Source: Magnetococcales bacterium (GTDB lineage: Bacteria; Pseudomonadota; Magnetococcia; Magnetococcales; JADFWU01). Taken from it: a stretch of 64,000 nt of DNA. How positions within the stretch are numbered: the first letter of the stretch is position 1; each line of letters opens with the position of its first letter. Of this stretch, positions 1 through 9,141 are shown piece after piece. Location of the stretch: assembly GCA_015234045.1 (NCBI GenBank), contig JADFWU010000015.1, positions 5,589 to 69,588 of the forward strand. The letters are read 5' to 3'. The position numbers and the translations under genes were made by a program. A model generated the notes under the pieces. It saw only the letters and a list, made by a program, of their open reading frames with translations. It was not told the origin of the DNA and did no database searches.

Positions 1-917
1 GGCAAGTCATGGTGGAGTTAGACCAGTTAGGCTATCTCTATCAACCGCATACCTCTGCGGGACGGATTCCGACTGATCGTGGTTTCCGCGCTTTTGTAGA
101 CTCTTTGGATGTTATTCCACTCTCCGATGATGAACGCGCTCTGATTATCAAAACGCTCAATACCGGTGATGGCGATGTGGATCTGACTCTCAAAGAGATG
201 AGTCGGATACTGGCACTGATTTCTCAGCAGGCCTGTCTGGTACTAACGCCGGGTTTAGAGAATGCTGTGATTCGAAAGGTGCAATTGGTGGGGCTTGGCA
301 GTGGAAAATGTAGCCGAATTTTAATGTTGTTGGTTTCCGATTCTGGACAGCTGTTAAATCGTATTTTTAGTACAAATAACAAATATATACAGAAGGATCT
401 TGATCGTTTTGGTGGTGAGTTGAGTACCCGGTTGGCGGGCTTGACATTGCGTCAAGCGCGAAAAAAACTGGTCACTGAGCTTGCGGATGGCGTTGAGGCA
501 TACCATATAGTGTGCAAGTGGATGCTGGACTTGGTATTCCAAGTCTCAATGACCAATGATCAGCTGATCATTAACGGTCGTAGTAATCTCATCGGCGGTA
601 GTGGATTCAATCAGGCGCGGTTGAGTGAGATTCTTGAGGCGTTGGAAGAAAAACGCCATCTGGCAGATCTGTTGGAAAACTGTCTGCAAGTGGATGGTGT
701 ACAGTTGTTTATCGGCACAGAGTCCCAGGTTTGTCCCATGGATGAGTGCTCAGTGGTTGCGGCCAAGTTTGCAGGTCCTGAAGATCAACGGTTTGGCACC
801 ATGGGCGTGTTGGGACCAATGCGGCTCAATTATGCCCGGATCATTCCACTGGTTGATTATGCAGCCAAGGCACTGGGTGAGCGTTTCTCCCAGGATCTGG
901 TTTTTTCGAGAGTGTAG
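1..917 (+). CDS. hrcA: Heat-inducible transcription repressor HrcA (5' truncated)
   Basis: HrcA represses chaperone genes by binding CIRCE operators and is modulated by GroEL. The reading frame is open from base 3 to the stop at 915-917. The first residues visible (VMVELDQLGYL, then QPHTSAGRIPTDRG) are the end of the N-terminal winged-helix domain and its conserved HTSAGR(I/V)PT linker, so roughly the first 50-60 residues lie before the window. The remaining ~300 residues match the GAF-like and dimerisation part of the family. The first in-frame ATG at 9 is internal and is not the real start. grpE follows 23 bases downstream, which is a common arrangement. No CIRCE element was seen upstream of grpE, dnaK or dnaJ, so its targets here are probably elsewhere (for example groESL). 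Confidence 0.93.
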   Translation, partial: QVMVELDQLGYLYQPHTSAGRIPTDRGFRAFVDSLDVIPLSDDERALIIKTLNTGDGDVDLTLKEMSRILALISQQACLVLTPGLENAVIRKVQLVGLGSGKCSRILMLLVSDSGQLLNRIFSTNNKYIQKDLDRFGGELSTRLAGLTLRQARKKLVTELADGVEAYHIVCKWMLDLVFQVSMTNDQLIINGRSNLIGGSGFNQARLSEILEALEEKRHLADLLENCLQVDGVQLFIGTESQVCPMDECSVVAAKFAGPEDQRFGTMGVLGPMRLNYARIIPLVDYAAKALGERFSQDLVFSRV

Positions 918-940
918 GCTGACAGGAAAGAGTGAAATTT

Positions 941-1582
941 ATGAGTCAGGGCAAGGATTCCGAGCAGGAGAGCAATGATTCCGAGGATATTAGCCCGGAA
1001 GACATTGCCAAAGCTTTTGAACAGGTAGACGCAGGTAACCAAGATGAGGACGATCAGACCGATCAGCAAGAGCATGCTGGTTCCGCTGAAGATCAAGAGG
1101 ATCTTCAGGAGCAGTTGGCGCTTGCAGAAGGTAAAGTGGAAGCCTTGAAAAACGAGTTTTTACGTGCTCGGGCTGACATGGATAATCTGCGTAAAAGAAC
1201 CGCACGTGAAAAAGAACAGGCACGAAAATTCGCTGTGGAAGGCTTTGCCAAGGATCTGTTGAGCGTGGCCGACAACATGGAACGCGCTTTGGCAGCGATG
1301 CCTGATCAGGAAGAAAAAGACACCGATAGCGGCGCACTTGAGGCGCTTCGAGATGGTGTGGTGATGGTGCAAAACGAGTTGAACAGCGTATTCACCAAAC
1401 ATGGTGTCACCCGTGTTGAAGCGATGGATCAACCGTTTGATCCTAATCTGCATCAGGCCATGATGCAGATAGAAAATGACGAAGTAGATCCCGATACCGT
1501 GGTTCAGGAGATGCAGGCGGGTTACATGCTCAACGAGCGGTTGCTGCGGCCTGCAATGGTGGGTATTTCCAAGCGGTCATAA
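941..1582 (+). CDS. grpE: Nucleotide exchange factor GrpE
   Basis: GrpE releases ADP from DnaK in the DnaK-DnaJ-GrpE chaperone cycle in the cytoplasm. The 213-residue protein has the expected layout: an acidic disordered N-terminus (residues 1-45), a long coiled-coil dimerisation helix (about 50-110, including RADMDNLRKRTAREKEQA), and a C-terminal beta-wing domain containing FDPNLHQAMMQ and ending in RPAMVGISK. The ATG at 941 is preferred over an in-frame GTG at 932 because the AGGAAAG ribosome-binding site at 924-930 is correctly spaced only for 941. It lies between hrcA and dnaK. The 224 bases to dnaK contain only a weak GC-rich inverted repeat (about 1600-1620) and no T-run, so readthrough into dnaK is possible. 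Confidence 0.95.
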   Translation: MSQGKDSEQESNDSEDISPEDIAKAFEQVDAGNQDEDDQTDQQEHAGSAEDQEDLQEQLALAEGKVEALKNEFLRARADMDNLRKRTAREKEQARKFAVEGFAKDLLSVADNMERALAAMPDQEEKDTDSGALEALRDGVVMVQNELNSVFTKHGVTRVEAMDQPFDPNLHQAMMQIENDEVDPDTVVQEMQAGYMLNERLLRPAMVGISKRS

Positions 1583-1806
1583 AATAGAGAAAATGGGTGC
1601 CCCCTGCTTGACAGAAGGGGATACCGTTTCCATATGTAAGCTTAGTCCGTTATCAAATCTATGTATCAAATAAGATTTATGCGGATGAATACAGAACTAT
1701 TTTGAATGCAATGTCTCTGTAAAAATTGTGAGGCGTGTTTTCAAAGTCATAGGGTGAGGGAAGATTTCCCCATCCATGCAATGAGAAAGAGAGAGGACTT
1801 CCGGTT

Positions 1807-3774
1807 ATGGGCAAGGTGATCGGCATTGATTTGGGTACTACTAACTCCTGTGTCGCAGTAATGGACGGCGGAGAACCCAAAGTTATCGAAAATAGTGAAG
1901 GTACGCGTACCACGCCATCCATGGTCGCTTTTGCCAATAATGGTGAACGGCTGGTTGGACAGTCAGCCAAACGGCAGGCTGTGACCAATCCTAAAAATAC
2001 TCTTTTTGCCATCAAGCGGTTGATCGGTCGTCGTTATGATGATCCCATGACCCAAAGAGACCGCGAATTGGTACCATTCAATATCGTCAAGGCTGATAAT
2101 GGTGATGCCTGGGTTGAGATTGATGGTAAGAAAATGAGTCCTTCTGAAGTGGCTGCCATGGTCCTTCAGAAAATGAAACAGACTGCTGAAGATCATCTTG
2201 GTGAGTCCGTTACCGAAGCGGTTATTACCGTACCTGCTTATTTCAATGACGCTCAGCGTCAGGCGACCAAAGATGCTGGTCGGATCGCTGGTCTGGAAGT
2301 CAAGCGGGTTATCAACGAACCAACGGCCGCGGCATTGGCTTATGGTCTGGATAAGAAAGATGGTCAGACTATCGTTGTATACGATCTAGGTGGCGGTACG
2401 TTCGACGTGTCGATCCTGGAGATTGGTGACGGCGTTTTCGAAGTGAAAGCCACCAATGGTGATACGTTCCTGGGTGGTGAAGATTTCGATAAAACCATCA
2501 TTGACTATTTGGTTGATGAGTTCACCAAAGAGTCAGGCGTTGATCTCAGTAAAGACAGCATGGCTTTGCAACGGCTGAAAGAAGCCGGTGAAAAAGCGAA
2601 GATTGAGCTGTCCAGCTCTACCCAGACTGATATCAATCTGCCCTTTATCACCGCTGATGCCACTGGGCCTAAGCATCTCAATATCAATCTGACCCGCGCT
2701 AAACTGGAGACGTTGGTTGAAGGGTTGATTAAACGGACGCTGACACCCTGCCGGACCGCCATGCACGATGCTGGTGTTTCTTCCAGTGAAGTGGATGAGG
2801 TGATCCTGGTTGGCGGCATGACCCGTATGCCTAAGGTTCAGGAGATTGTGTCCGAGTTCTTCGGTAAAACACCGCATAGGGGCGTTAATCCTGATGAAGT
2901 TGTGGCCATTGGTGCTGCGGTTCAGGGTGGTGTGCTCAAGGGTGATGTGAAGGACGTTCTGCTTCTGGATGTCACACCGCTTTCATTGGGTATTGAGACC
3001 CTTGGTGGTGTGTTTACCAAGCTGATCGACAAAAACACCACCATCCCAACCAAAAAGTCACAGGTGTTCTCTACGGCCACTGACAATCAGCCTGCGGTAA
3101 CCATTCGGGTTGCTCAGGGTGAACGTGAACTGTTCAATGACAATAAAATGCTCGGTCAGTTTGACTTGGTTGGTATTGCACCGGCACCGCGTGGTATGCC
3201 TCAGATTGAGGTGACCTTTGATATTGATGCTGATGGTCTTGTGCATGTGTCCGCAAAAGATAAAGGCACGGGCAAGGAGCACTCTATCCGTATCCAAGCC
3301 TCCGGTGGTCTCACCGATGATGAGATTGACCGCATGGTTCAGGAAGCGGAATCAAACGCTGATTCTGATACTGCCAAGCGGAAGTTGATTGATGCGCGTA
3401 ACGGTGCCGATTCGCTCATCTATACCACTGAGAAGTCCGTTAAAGAGCATGAAGACAAACTGGACGATGAACTGAAAAGCAGTATCGCGGCTGCGATCAG
3501 TGAGTTGAAAGGTTTGGTTGGTGGTGAAGATTCGGATGCCATTGAAGCCAAAACACAGGAATTGATGGAAATTTCCATGAAAATGGGTGAAGCCATCTAC
3601 AAAGCAGATCCTGAAGCCGCCGCCGCCGCTGCTGCTGCCGCTGGTATGGATCCCACTGGTGGTGCTGCTGGACCCGGAGGTCCTGGTGCCGCACCTGGTG
3701 ACGATGCTGCTGGTAAGGCTGATGAAGATGTCGTTGAAGCTGAATATGAAGAAGTCAAAGACGACAAAAAGTAA
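1807..3774 (+). CDS. dnaK: Chaperone protein DnaK (Hsp70)
   Basis: ATP-dependent Hsp70 chaperone. At 655 residues it has the usual full length. The ATPase domain shows the phosphate-1 motif [13 protein letters not shown] at the N-terminus, [11 protein letters not shown], the phosphate-2 motif [12 protein letters not shown] and the adenosine motif [10 protein letters not shown]. The substrate-binding beta domain includes [11 protein letters not shown] and the linker DVLLLDVT. The C-terminal lid is followed by an Ala/Gly/Pro-rich disordered tail (about residues 605-640) ending in the acidic EEVKDDKK that interacts with co-chaperones. A strong GAGAGAGGA ribosome-binding site (1787-1797) precedes the ATG. 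It lies between grpE and dnaJ, forming a classic heat-shock cluster. I could not identify a convincing sigma-32 promoter or CIRCE element by eye. Confidence 0.98.
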   Translation: MGKVIGIDLGTTNSCVAVMDGGEPKVIENSEGTRTTPSMVAFANNGERLVGQSAKRQAVTNPKNTLFAIKRLIGRRYDDPMTQRDRELVPFNIVKADNGDAWVEIDGKKMSPSEVAAMVLQKMKQTAEDHLGESVTEAVITVPAYFNDAQRQATKDAGRIAGLEVKRVINEPTAAALAYGLDKKDGQTIVVYDLGGGTFDVSILEIGDGVFEVKATNGDTFLGGEDFDKTIIDYLVDEFTKESGVDLSKDSMALQRLKEAGEKAKIELSSSTQTDINLPFITADATGPKHLNINLTRAKLETLVEGLIKRTLTPCRTAMHDAGVSSSEVDEVILVGGMTRMPKVQEIVSEFFGKTPHRGVNPDEVVAIGAAVQGGVLKGDVKDVLLLDVTPLSLGIETLGGVFTKLIDKNTTIPTKKSQVFSTATDNQPAVTIRVAQGERELFNDNKMLGQFDLVGIAPAPRGMPQIEVTFDIDADGLVHVSAKDKGTGKEHSIRIQASGGLTDDEIDRMVQEAESNADSDTAKRKLIDARNGADSLIYTTEKSVKEHEDKLDDELKSSIAAAISELKGLVGGEDSDAIEAKTQELMEISMKMGEAIYKADPEAAAAAAAAAGMDPTGGAAGPGGPGAAPGDDAAGKADEDVVEAEYEEVKDDKK

Positions 3775-3996
3775 GAGAAATCATATCAAAAGGGCGGATG
3801 AGTGCTTTCGTCCTTTAGGTATGATCGTGTAGATTTCCAGGATTTCAAAGCCTGTTTACCAGTTCTTGGTTGTAATGAACGGGTAGACGGGCTTTGACTT
3901 CTTATACCGTGTATTGCCATGCTGCCTGTTGCGTGGAATCGGAAGAGTGAATTGATTTTGCTCTTGATCAGATGTAACTGAGGATATCCCTGACCC

Positions 3997-5142
3997 ATGC
4001 CCAATGACTACTACGAAACCCTTGGTGTCCAGCGGAATGCTTCGGAAACGGACCTGAAAAAGGCCTACCGCAAGTTGGCCATGCAGTATCATCCAGACCG
4101 TAATCCCGACAATAAACAGTCCGAAGCCAAGTTTAAGGAAGTGAATGAGGCTTACGAGACTCTGAAAGATCCCAAAAAACGGGCGATCTATGATCAGTAT
4201 GGTCACGCAGGCCTGAATCAACAGGGCGGAGGCGGCGGTGGAGGCTTTCCTGGTGGCGGTGCCGCAGGCGGTGGATTTAATGATATTTTTGATGAATTTT
4301 TCGGTGATATCTTTGGTGGCGGTGGACGCGGTGGTGCCCGTGGACGCGGACCAGGTGGCGCACAACGGGGCGAAGATTTTCGCTACGATCTCAGTGTAAC
4401 ACTCGAAGATGTCATGCATGGCGGTGAGAAACGGATCCGTATTCCCTCCATTATCAGTTGTACCAGCTGTGGTGGTTCAGGTGCCAAGAAAGGCACAAGC
4501 CCTGAGGTGTGTACCACCTGTGGTGGTGCGGGTCAGGTACGTACTCAGCAAGGTTTTTTCTCAATTTCTCGGGCTTGTCCTGCCTGTGGAGGGCAAGGGC
4601 GTGTGGTCCGAGATCCTTGTACAGCGTGTCAGGGACAAGGGCGGACACGCTCTGAAAAGAATCTGACTGTTAAAATCCCTGCCGGTGTTGAGACAGGAAC
4701 CCGCATTCGGCTCAATAATGAAGGTGGTGCCGGTATTCAGGGTGGTCCTCCTGGTGATCTCTATCTGGTTGTGGAAGTAAAGGATCACGCCATCTTTGCC
4801 CGTGAAGGGGCTGATCTGATCTGTCAGGTGCCCATCACATTTATGCTGGCCGCGTTGGGCGGCAAACTGGAAGTACCTACGTTGACCGGTCGTGCACGAA
4901 TCAGCCTGCCAGCTGGCACACAAAATGGACGGCGGATGGTGCTTAAGGGTAAGGGCTTGCCTTATCTGAATCGTCCGGGTGTGTATGGTAATTTGGTGGT
5001 AGAGATTCGTGTGGAAACGCCAGTTAATCTCAATCGTGAACAGAAAGATCTATTAGAGCAATTTGCTCGTATTTCCGATCAGGACAGCCAGCCGGAGTCT
5101 TCAGGTTTTTTTGATCGGGTCAAAGACTTTTTGGGTGGTTGA
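3997..5142 (+). CDS. dnaJ: Chaperone protein DnaJ (Hsp40)
   Basis: DnaJ stimulates DnaK ATP hydrolysis and delivers unfolded clients. The 381-residue protein has all type-I features in order: the J domain (residues 3-70) with the HPD tripeptide in YHPDRNPDN, a Gly/Phe-rich segment (about 75-125), four zinc-binding CxxCxGxG repeats ([32 protein letters not shown]), and the C-terminal substrate-binding beta domains. The 222 bases after dnaK contain a hairpin with AAAGGGCG/CGTCCTTT arms (about 3789-3816) but no T-run, so dnaK and dnaJ may be partly co-transcribed. dapB follows after 25 bases and is probably in the same transcript. Confidence 0.98.
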   Translation: MPNDYYETLGVQRNASETDLKKAYRKLAMQYHPDRNPDNKQSEAKFKEVNEAYETLKDPKKRAIYDQYGHAGLNQQGGGGGGGFPGGGAAGGGFNDIFDEFFGDIFGGGGRGGARGRGPGGAQRGEDFRYDLSVTLEDVMHGGEKRIRIPSIISCTSCGGSGAKKGTSPEVCTTCGGAGQVRTQQGFFSISRACPACGGQGRVVRDPCTACQGQGRTRSEKNLTVKIPAGVETGTRIRLNNEGGAGIQGGPPGDLYLVVEVKDHAIFAREGADLICQVPITFMLAALGGKLEVPTLTGRARISLPAGTQNGRRMVLKGKGLPYLNRPGVYGNLVVEIRVETPVNLNREQKDLLEQFARISDQDSQPESSGFFDRVKDFLGG

Positions 5143-5167
5143 GTTCTGTTCTCGCTTAGGAGCTAAG

Positions 5168-5974
5168 ATGACTGTAGAAGTAGGTATTGTTGGTGCAGCA
5201 GGACGTATGGGTCAAATGCTTATTCAGGCCGTTGAACAGCGCGAAGATGCGCGGGTTTCAGCCGCTGCGGAGCATCCCAAGTCCGAGGCGGTTGGTCGTG
5301 ATGCAGGGAGTGTTGCTGGATTGAATCCTTTGGGGGTGAAAATCGCCAATGATGCGGCATCGGTATTTAAGAATTCTCAGGTCGTGATTGATTTTACGCT
5401 TCCCGAAGCCACGGTTTATAATCTGCAACAGGCTGTCGAAACTGGCACCGCGTTGGTGATTGGAACAACCGGTTTTGATGCGGCTGGCAAGGCGCGTATT
5501 GAAGAGGCTGCACGCAAGGTGCCTATCGTGTTTGCGCCCAATTTTAGTGTGGGTGTAAATTTGATGTTCAAGGTAGCAGCTGAAGTGGCTCAGGTGCTCG
5601 AAGAGAATTTTGATATCGAAATTATCGAAGCCCATCACCGAAATAAAGTAGATGCGCCGTCAGGAACCGCCATTGGCTTGGGGGATGCTATTGCCGAAGC
5701 TATTGGGCGCTCACTGCCTGAGGTTGCGATCTATGGTCGTGAAGGGCACACCGGTGCGCGGGATCGTCAAACCATCGGTTTTTCTACCATTCGGGGTGGT
5801 GATATCGTGGGCGACCATACTGCACTGTTTGCTGGAGAAGGTGAACGGATTGAGATTACTCACCGGGCTTCCAGCAGAATGACCTTTGCTTCTGGAGCGG
5901 TTCGTGCGGCACTCTGGGTGTTGGGTAAAGAACCAAAACTGTACGATATGCGAGATATTTTGAACTTCAGATAA
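5168..5974 (+). CDS. dapB: 4-hydroxy-tetrahydrodipicolinate reductase DapB
   Basis: Catalyses NAD(P)H-dependent reduction of 4-hydroxy-tetrahydrodipicolinate in the diaminopimelate/lysine pathway, supplying peptidoglycan precursors. The 268-residue protein carries the N-terminal dinucleotide-binding motif GIVGAAGRMGQ, the GTTGFD loop, APNFSVGVNLMFK, and the signature EAHHRNKVDAPSGTA with the catalytic His/Lys pair. The reading frame extends upstream to 5063, but the ATG at 5168 is chosen because TAGGAG (5157-5162) sits 5 bases before it and the family begins directly with the Rossmann strand. It closely follows dnaJ, an association seen in several proteobacteria. Confidence 0.96.
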   Translation: MTVEVGIVGAAGRMGQMLIQAVEQREDARVSAAAEHPKSEAVGRDAGSVAGLNPLGVKIANDAASVFKNSQVVIDFTLPEATVYNLQQAVETGTALVIGTTGFDAAGKARIEEAARKVPIVFAPNFSVGVNLMFKVAAEVAQVLEENFDIEIIEAHHRNKVDAPSGTAIGLGDAIAEAIGRSLPEVAIYGREGHTGARDRQTIGFSTIRGGDIVGDHTALFAGEGERIEITHRASSRMTFASGAVRAALWVLGKEPKLYDMRDILNFR

Positions 5975-6116
5975 TCGGAAAAGATGCCTTTTCCCTTGCT
6001 CCTTTTGGCGTACAGCGGTACAAATTTTACTGGGTGTAGCAATACGCACTCTCGTGCCATGACCAGTATCATGGAAGCGACACATCCTGTAACACGATCT
6101 ATGAGGAAACAACATC

Positions 6117-6437
6117 GTGGAATCCATCGAAATCGCCACACTGAAAACCGGTCAGACTTTCACTTTGGAATTTGGCAATAAAGAAGCCATCATGACCAAG
6201 TTGGACGAACCAAAGAAATTTAACGTGGAAGATTGGTTCGAAGAAGAAGGTGAAGTCTATCTCATTGAAGATGTTATTGAGGAAGATGAGCCGCTGCACT
6301 ATAGCTTGGAGCCCTTAACTGGTGATCCAAAAGCGCTCATAGAGAAAGATAAGGCCATCTTTGGAGCTAAAAAGAAAGTATGGGATTTCTTGGGCAGGAC
6401 TGTTGATGGCATTGAGATGGAAGAGGAAGAGGGCTGA
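6117..6437 (+). CDS. Small acidic hypothetical protein
   Basis: A 106-residue protein that I do not recognise. It starts with GTG at 6117, preceded by GAGGAA at 6103-6108. Its stop overlaps the start of pyrF by one base (TGATG), which suggests translational coupling. The sequence is rich in Glu and Asp (EDWFEEEGEVYLIEDVIEED in the middle, EMEEEEG at the end), with no signal peptide, membrane segment, cysteines or known nucleotide-binding motif. An internal MTKLDEPKKF segment is the only basic patch. A cytosolic role is likely. The conserved-looking operon position between dapB and pyrF and the good coupling to pyrF argue that it is a real gene. No function can be assigned. Confidence 0.7.
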   Translation: MESIEIATLKTGQTFTLEFGNKEAIMTKLDEPKKFNVEDWFEEEGEVYLIEDVIEEDEPLHYSLEPLTGDPKALIEKDKAIFGAKKKVWDFLGRTVDGIEMEEEEG

Positions 6438-7162
6438 TGGTGTCCGCTTCAACTGATGGTATGGGCATTGCGCTTGAAGATCGTTTGATCTTCGCGTTGG
6501 ATGTACCAACGGTTGCGGAGGCTAAAGCACTTGTCGAGAAGCTTGATGACTCGGTTAATGTGTTTAAAATTGGCTTGGAGCTGTTTTGCTCGGGTGGCTA
6601 CTTTGAATTGAGCGAATGGCTTCTGTCGCGTGATAAGAAGATTTTTGCTGATTTAAAGTTATATGATATTCCTGCCACAGTTGGACGTGCTGTAGCGCGT
6701 CTGAGTGGTCAGGGTTATACGTTTCTAACAGTTCATGGTGATAATGCCGTCATGGAAGCGGCTGCGGCTAACAAAGGCCCAGATATGAAAATTCTGGCTG
6801 TGACTGTGCTTACCAGTGCCAATGATGCCTATTTGTTGGAAAAAGGCTATCAGAGTAGTGTTGAAGCATTGGTCTTGAAGCGGGCGGCAAAAGCGTTGGA
6901 GATTGGTTGTGATGGTGTGATCTCTTCAGCAGTGGAAGCACCTCGGTTGAAAAGCCAGTTTGGTGATCAATTGCTGGTGGTGACACCTGGCATTCGACCG
7001 GTTGGAACTGCTTCTCAGGATCAGAAGCGCGTTGTAACGGTTGAGCAGGCGTTTAAAAACGGATCCGATTATATCGTCATTGGCCGACCTGTTCGAGATG
7101 CAGTCGATCCGGCACAGGCAGCGCGTGAGATACAAAATCAGATTCAAGCTGTGTTTGTATAG
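6437..7162 (+). CDS. pyrF: Orotidine 5'-phosphate decarboxylase PyrF
   Basis: Final step of de novo UMP synthesis, decarboxylation of OMP. The 241-residue protein has the TIM-barrel landmarks of the family: LIFALDVPT near the N-terminus, KIGLELF, the catalytic ADLKLYDIPATV (Asp-Lys-x-x-Asp), TVHGDNA, VTPGIRPVG and the phosphate-binding IGRPVRDA near the C-terminus. The ATG overlaps the stop of the preceding small acidic gene. Around 10 extra residues precede the first conserved strand, and a second ATG at residue 9 (DGMGIALED) is an alternative start. The stop codon TAG at 7160-7162 lies inside the left terminal repeat of a MITE-like element, so the last one or two codons may have been supplied by insertion of that element. 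Confidence 0.96.
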   Translation: MVSASTDGMGIALEDRLIFALDVPTVAEAKALVEKLDDSVNVFKIGLELFCSGGYFELSEWLLSRDKKIFADLKLYDIPATVGRAVARLSGQGYTFLTVHGDNAVMEAAAANKGPDMKILAVTVLTSANDAYLLEKGYQSSVEALVLKRAAKALEIGCDGVISSAVEAPRLKSQFGDQLLVVTPGIRPVGTASQDQKRVVTVEQAFKNGSDYIVIGRPVRDAVDPAQAAREIQNQIQAVFV

Positions 7163-7319
7163 TGGATTACGTCTAAAATTTGAACAGTCAGCCGTTCCAG
7201 CCCTGGTGATGTTTTTGCTCTGATGACCTGCTTCGCATATCACAAAGCGGCGCAAAAACATCACCAGGGCTTTCACTCAGGTTGTGACTCATTGTAAAAT
7301 TTTGGCTCGAAATGACTAT
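7158..7319. mobile_element. MITE-like repeat element, copy 1
   Basis: About 162 bp of non-coding DNA repeated at 13662-13822 and 26199-26359. It begins TATAGTGG, has imperfect terminal inverted repeats of about 22 bp (left TATAGTGG..CGTCTAAAATTTG, right end the inverse complement CAAATTTTGG..CGAAATGACTA), and holds a perfect 20-bp central stem (7199-7218 with 7252-7271, AGCCCTGGTGATGTTTTTGC and its complement) around a 33-base loop. There is no coding capacity. The TA-type ends resemble the non-autonomous partners of IS630/Tc1-mariner transposases, but no matching transposase is in the window. It sits between pyrF and a terminator. Confidence 0.75.
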
Positions 7320-7351
7320 CTGAATTTTACAGTGATCACTATAAAATTCAG
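7320..7351. repeat. 32-bp near-perfect palindrome
   Basis: CTGAATTTTA and its exact complement TAAAATTCAG flank a core containing the perfect palindrome AGTGATCACT. Only one base pair of the 32-bp dyad is mismatched. It lies immediately after the MITE-like element and before a bidirectional terminator. It could be a cruciform, part of a longer terminator structure, or the footprint of element excision. Confidence 0.6.
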
Positions 7352-7353
7352 AT

Positions 7354-7393
7354 AAAAAAAGCACTCTCATTTAAAAGAGAGTGCTTTTTTTTT
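7354..7393. terminator. Bidirectional rho-independent terminator between pyrF and a convergent gene
   Basis: GCACTCTC (7361-7368) pairs with GAGAGTGC (7377-7384). The stem is flanked by seven A residues on the left and a run of T on the right, so it can terminate both pyrF on + and the cytidylate-kinase-like gene on -. The arms superficially resemble CIRCE half-sites, but spacing and T-runs mark it as a terminator. Confidence 0.88.
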
Positions 7394-7412
7394 GCGAAAC
7401 GCTTGTTGAAAT

Positions 7413-8081
7413 TTAAATATCAGCTGCTTTGATGGCAGCGGCAATTACTTCAACCGCTTGTTCCGGTGTGTATAGATCGGAGTTAATCACCAGATCATAG
7501 TAGGTTTTGCGTGTGCTGTAGCGTTTAAAGATTCGGCGTACATAGCGCACACGGTCTTCATTGGTATTGATGATTAATTCTTTAGCACGCGACTTTTTAA
7601 TGCCAAGACGACGTGTAACACGCTCTACACAGCGGTCAAGAGAACCATCAATGCGAACGCGCAGTGCTTTACGTGCAGGCAGGAGAAGATGAGCACCACG
7701 ACCAACGATAACGCCACCGCCAGATTTGCTGATTGTGAGAATCACTTTAATCATGGCTCGATAAAAATCATCTTTGGAGCCATGGCGAACAAACAGACTA
7801 TGCACCAATTCGTCAATGACACCAGTGACTTGTTCGTCCAACTGCTCCATGAGATAAGGATCAGTTTGCGCCTCTTTTGCTGCTTCTCGGAGAAGGGCAC
7901 GATCATAAAAGCGAATATTAAGTTTTTCAGACAGCAGTTTGGCAATTTGGGTTCCGTTAGCACCAAAACCACGGGAAATGGTAATTAAAGGGCCATCGGT
8001 TGGACCTTCATCGCCTTGAGTGTCCTCATAGATTTGGGCACCGATGATGGATTGAATGATTTTATGTGGATCGTCAGCCAT
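7413..8081 (-). CDS. Cytidylate kinase-like family protein
   Basis: A 222-residue P-loop kinase-like protein. From about residue 34 it shows LITISRGFGANGTQIAKLL, a variant P-loop typical of the cytidylate kinase-like family (Pfam Cytidylate_kin2), then FYDRALLREAA, VGRGAHLLL and the LID-like RRLGIKKSRAKELI / RRIFKRY region with several arginines, and finally YYDLVINSD. Family members are thought to phosphorylate nucleotides or small molecules, and the exact substrate is not predictable. The reading frame extends upstream to 8174, but the ATG at 8081 is preceded by AGGAGAGAGA, whereas the longer form has no ribosome-binding site. It is convergent with pyrF and divergent in theme from the downstream polyphosphate genes. 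Confidence 0.8.
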   Translation of the reverse strand: MADDPHKIIQSIIGAQIYEDTQGDEGPTDGPLITISRGFGANGTQIAKLLSEKLNIRFYDRALLREAAKEAQTDPYLMEQLDEQVTGVIDELVHSLFVRHGSKDDFYRAMIKVILTISKSGGGVIVGRGAHLLLPARKALRVRIDGSLDRCVERVTRRLGIKKSRAKELIINTNEDRVRYVRRIFKRYSTRKTYYDLVINSDLYTPEQAVEVIAAAIKAADI

Positions 8082-8191
8082 ATTATCTCTCTCCTGGATG
8101 CAATCATTCACCGCGAACACACTGCTGGTGTATATAATTTTATCGGGTGTATTGTCTACTAAACAATATTCCAACCCAGTTCACAAGGCAA

Positions 8192-8222
8192 AATGAGGTT
8201 GCCGAAACTCGACAACCTCATT
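8192..8222 (-). terminator. Probable terminator of ppk2
   Basis: A perfect 10-bp stem (AATGAGGTTG with CAACCTCATT) around an 11-base loop, 50 bases after the stop of the PPK2 gene on the - strand and followed on that strand by a short TTTT run. It also separates PPK2 from the next - strand gene. Confidence 0.65.
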
Positions 8223-8271
8223 GTGCGTGATCAACGTTCCCTGTTGAAAGTTCCTTGTTGCCAAGGAAGAA

Positions 8272-9141
8272 CTATTTTGTCCAGTTCATTTCTTCAGGAA
8301 CAGTTCTTACAATCTGGCTATCGTACTTCAGCAAGCTTTCATCCTTGTCAGGATAGTCAACTTGGCTCAAGAAGTAGCGGATGCAGTTGATACGGGCGCG
8401 TTTTTTGTCATCGGACTTGATGATGGTCCAAGGAGCCCAAGGTGTATCTGTGTACCAGAACATGTCATCTTTGGCTTCGGTGTATACGTCCCAAACACCC
8501 TGAGAATCTTTATCAACTGGGCTGAGTTTCCACTGTTTGAGTGGGTTGGTCAGGCGGCGGTTGAAGCGGAACAGCTGCTCTTCTTTGCTGACCGAGAACC
8601 AGAATTTGAAGACGATGATGCCGGAGTTAACCAAGGAACGCTCGTACTCAGGTACGAAACGGAGGAACTCACGAGTTTGATCTTTTTCGCAGAAGCCCAT
8701 CACGCGCTCAACAACAGCACGGTTGTACCAGGAGCGATCAAAGAACACCCATTGGCCAGCATGAGGCAGATGCTTGACATAGCGTTGGAAGTACCATTGG
8801 GTACGTTCAATGTCAGTGGGCTTGTCAAGAGCAACGACATTAACGGAGCGTGGGTTCAAGAACTCGATGAAGCGCTTGAGTGTGCCGCCTTTACCGCCAG
8901 CGTCACGACCTTCATAGATGCACATGACGCGCAGGTCATTCTCACGAATCCAGTTCTGAGCTTTCAGAAGTTCGATCCGAAGAGGATGCATGGTCTCCTC
9001 GTAGGGAATCCGCTTCAACTTTTTCGTTGTTGCGCGGGGAGCCTGATTGGCACGTGCGTGACCGGCACCCAGCTCAATGGCTTCCAAATCTTTCATGGGG
9101 TTATGGTTCAGCGTATAGGGGAGACCGTTATCTTGTCCCAT
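8272..9141 (-). CDS. ppk2: Polyphosphate kinase 2 family protein (PPK2)
   Basis: PPK2 enzymes transfer phosphate between inorganic polyphosphate and nucleotides, usually using polyphosphate to phosphorylate GDP/ADP. The 289-residue protein has the family P-loop EGRDAGGKGG (residues 77-86), the Walker B region DRSWYNRAVVERV (about 135-147), and the lid/C-terminal signature NRRLTNPLKQWKLSP. Its single PPK2 domain and length fit the one-domain class I/III type. An AGGAGG ribosome-binding site lies 6 bases before the ATG. It is divergent from two CHAD-domain genes, and CHAD proteins bind polyphosphate, so the locus looks like a polyphosphate module. No ppk1 or ppx is in the window. Confidence 0.93.
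   Translation of the reverse strand: MGQDNGLPYTLNHNPMKDLEAIELGAGHARANQAPRATTKKLKRIPYEETMHPLRIELLKAQNWIRENDLRVMCIYEGRDAGGKGGTLKRFIEFLNPRSVNVVALDKPTDIERTQWYFQRYVKHLPHAGQWVFFDRSWYNRAVVERVMGFCEKDQTREFLRFVPEYERSLVNSGIIVFKFWFSVSKEEQLFRFNRRLTNPLKQWKLSPVDKDSQGVWDVYTEAKDDMFWYTDTPWAPWTIIKSDDKKRARINCIRYFLSQVDYPDKDESLLKYDSQIVRTVPEEMNWTK

Noticed and set aside
1600-1625. Terminator between grpE and dnaK
   Set aside because: Only a 5-bp CCCCT/AGGGG pairing and no T-run.
7354-7393. Possible CIRCE operator for HrcA (GCACTC ... GAGTGC arms)
   Set aside because: The arms look similar, but the spacing is not the standard 9 bases, the stem continues with A and T runs and it sits between convergent gene ends. 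It is a terminator.
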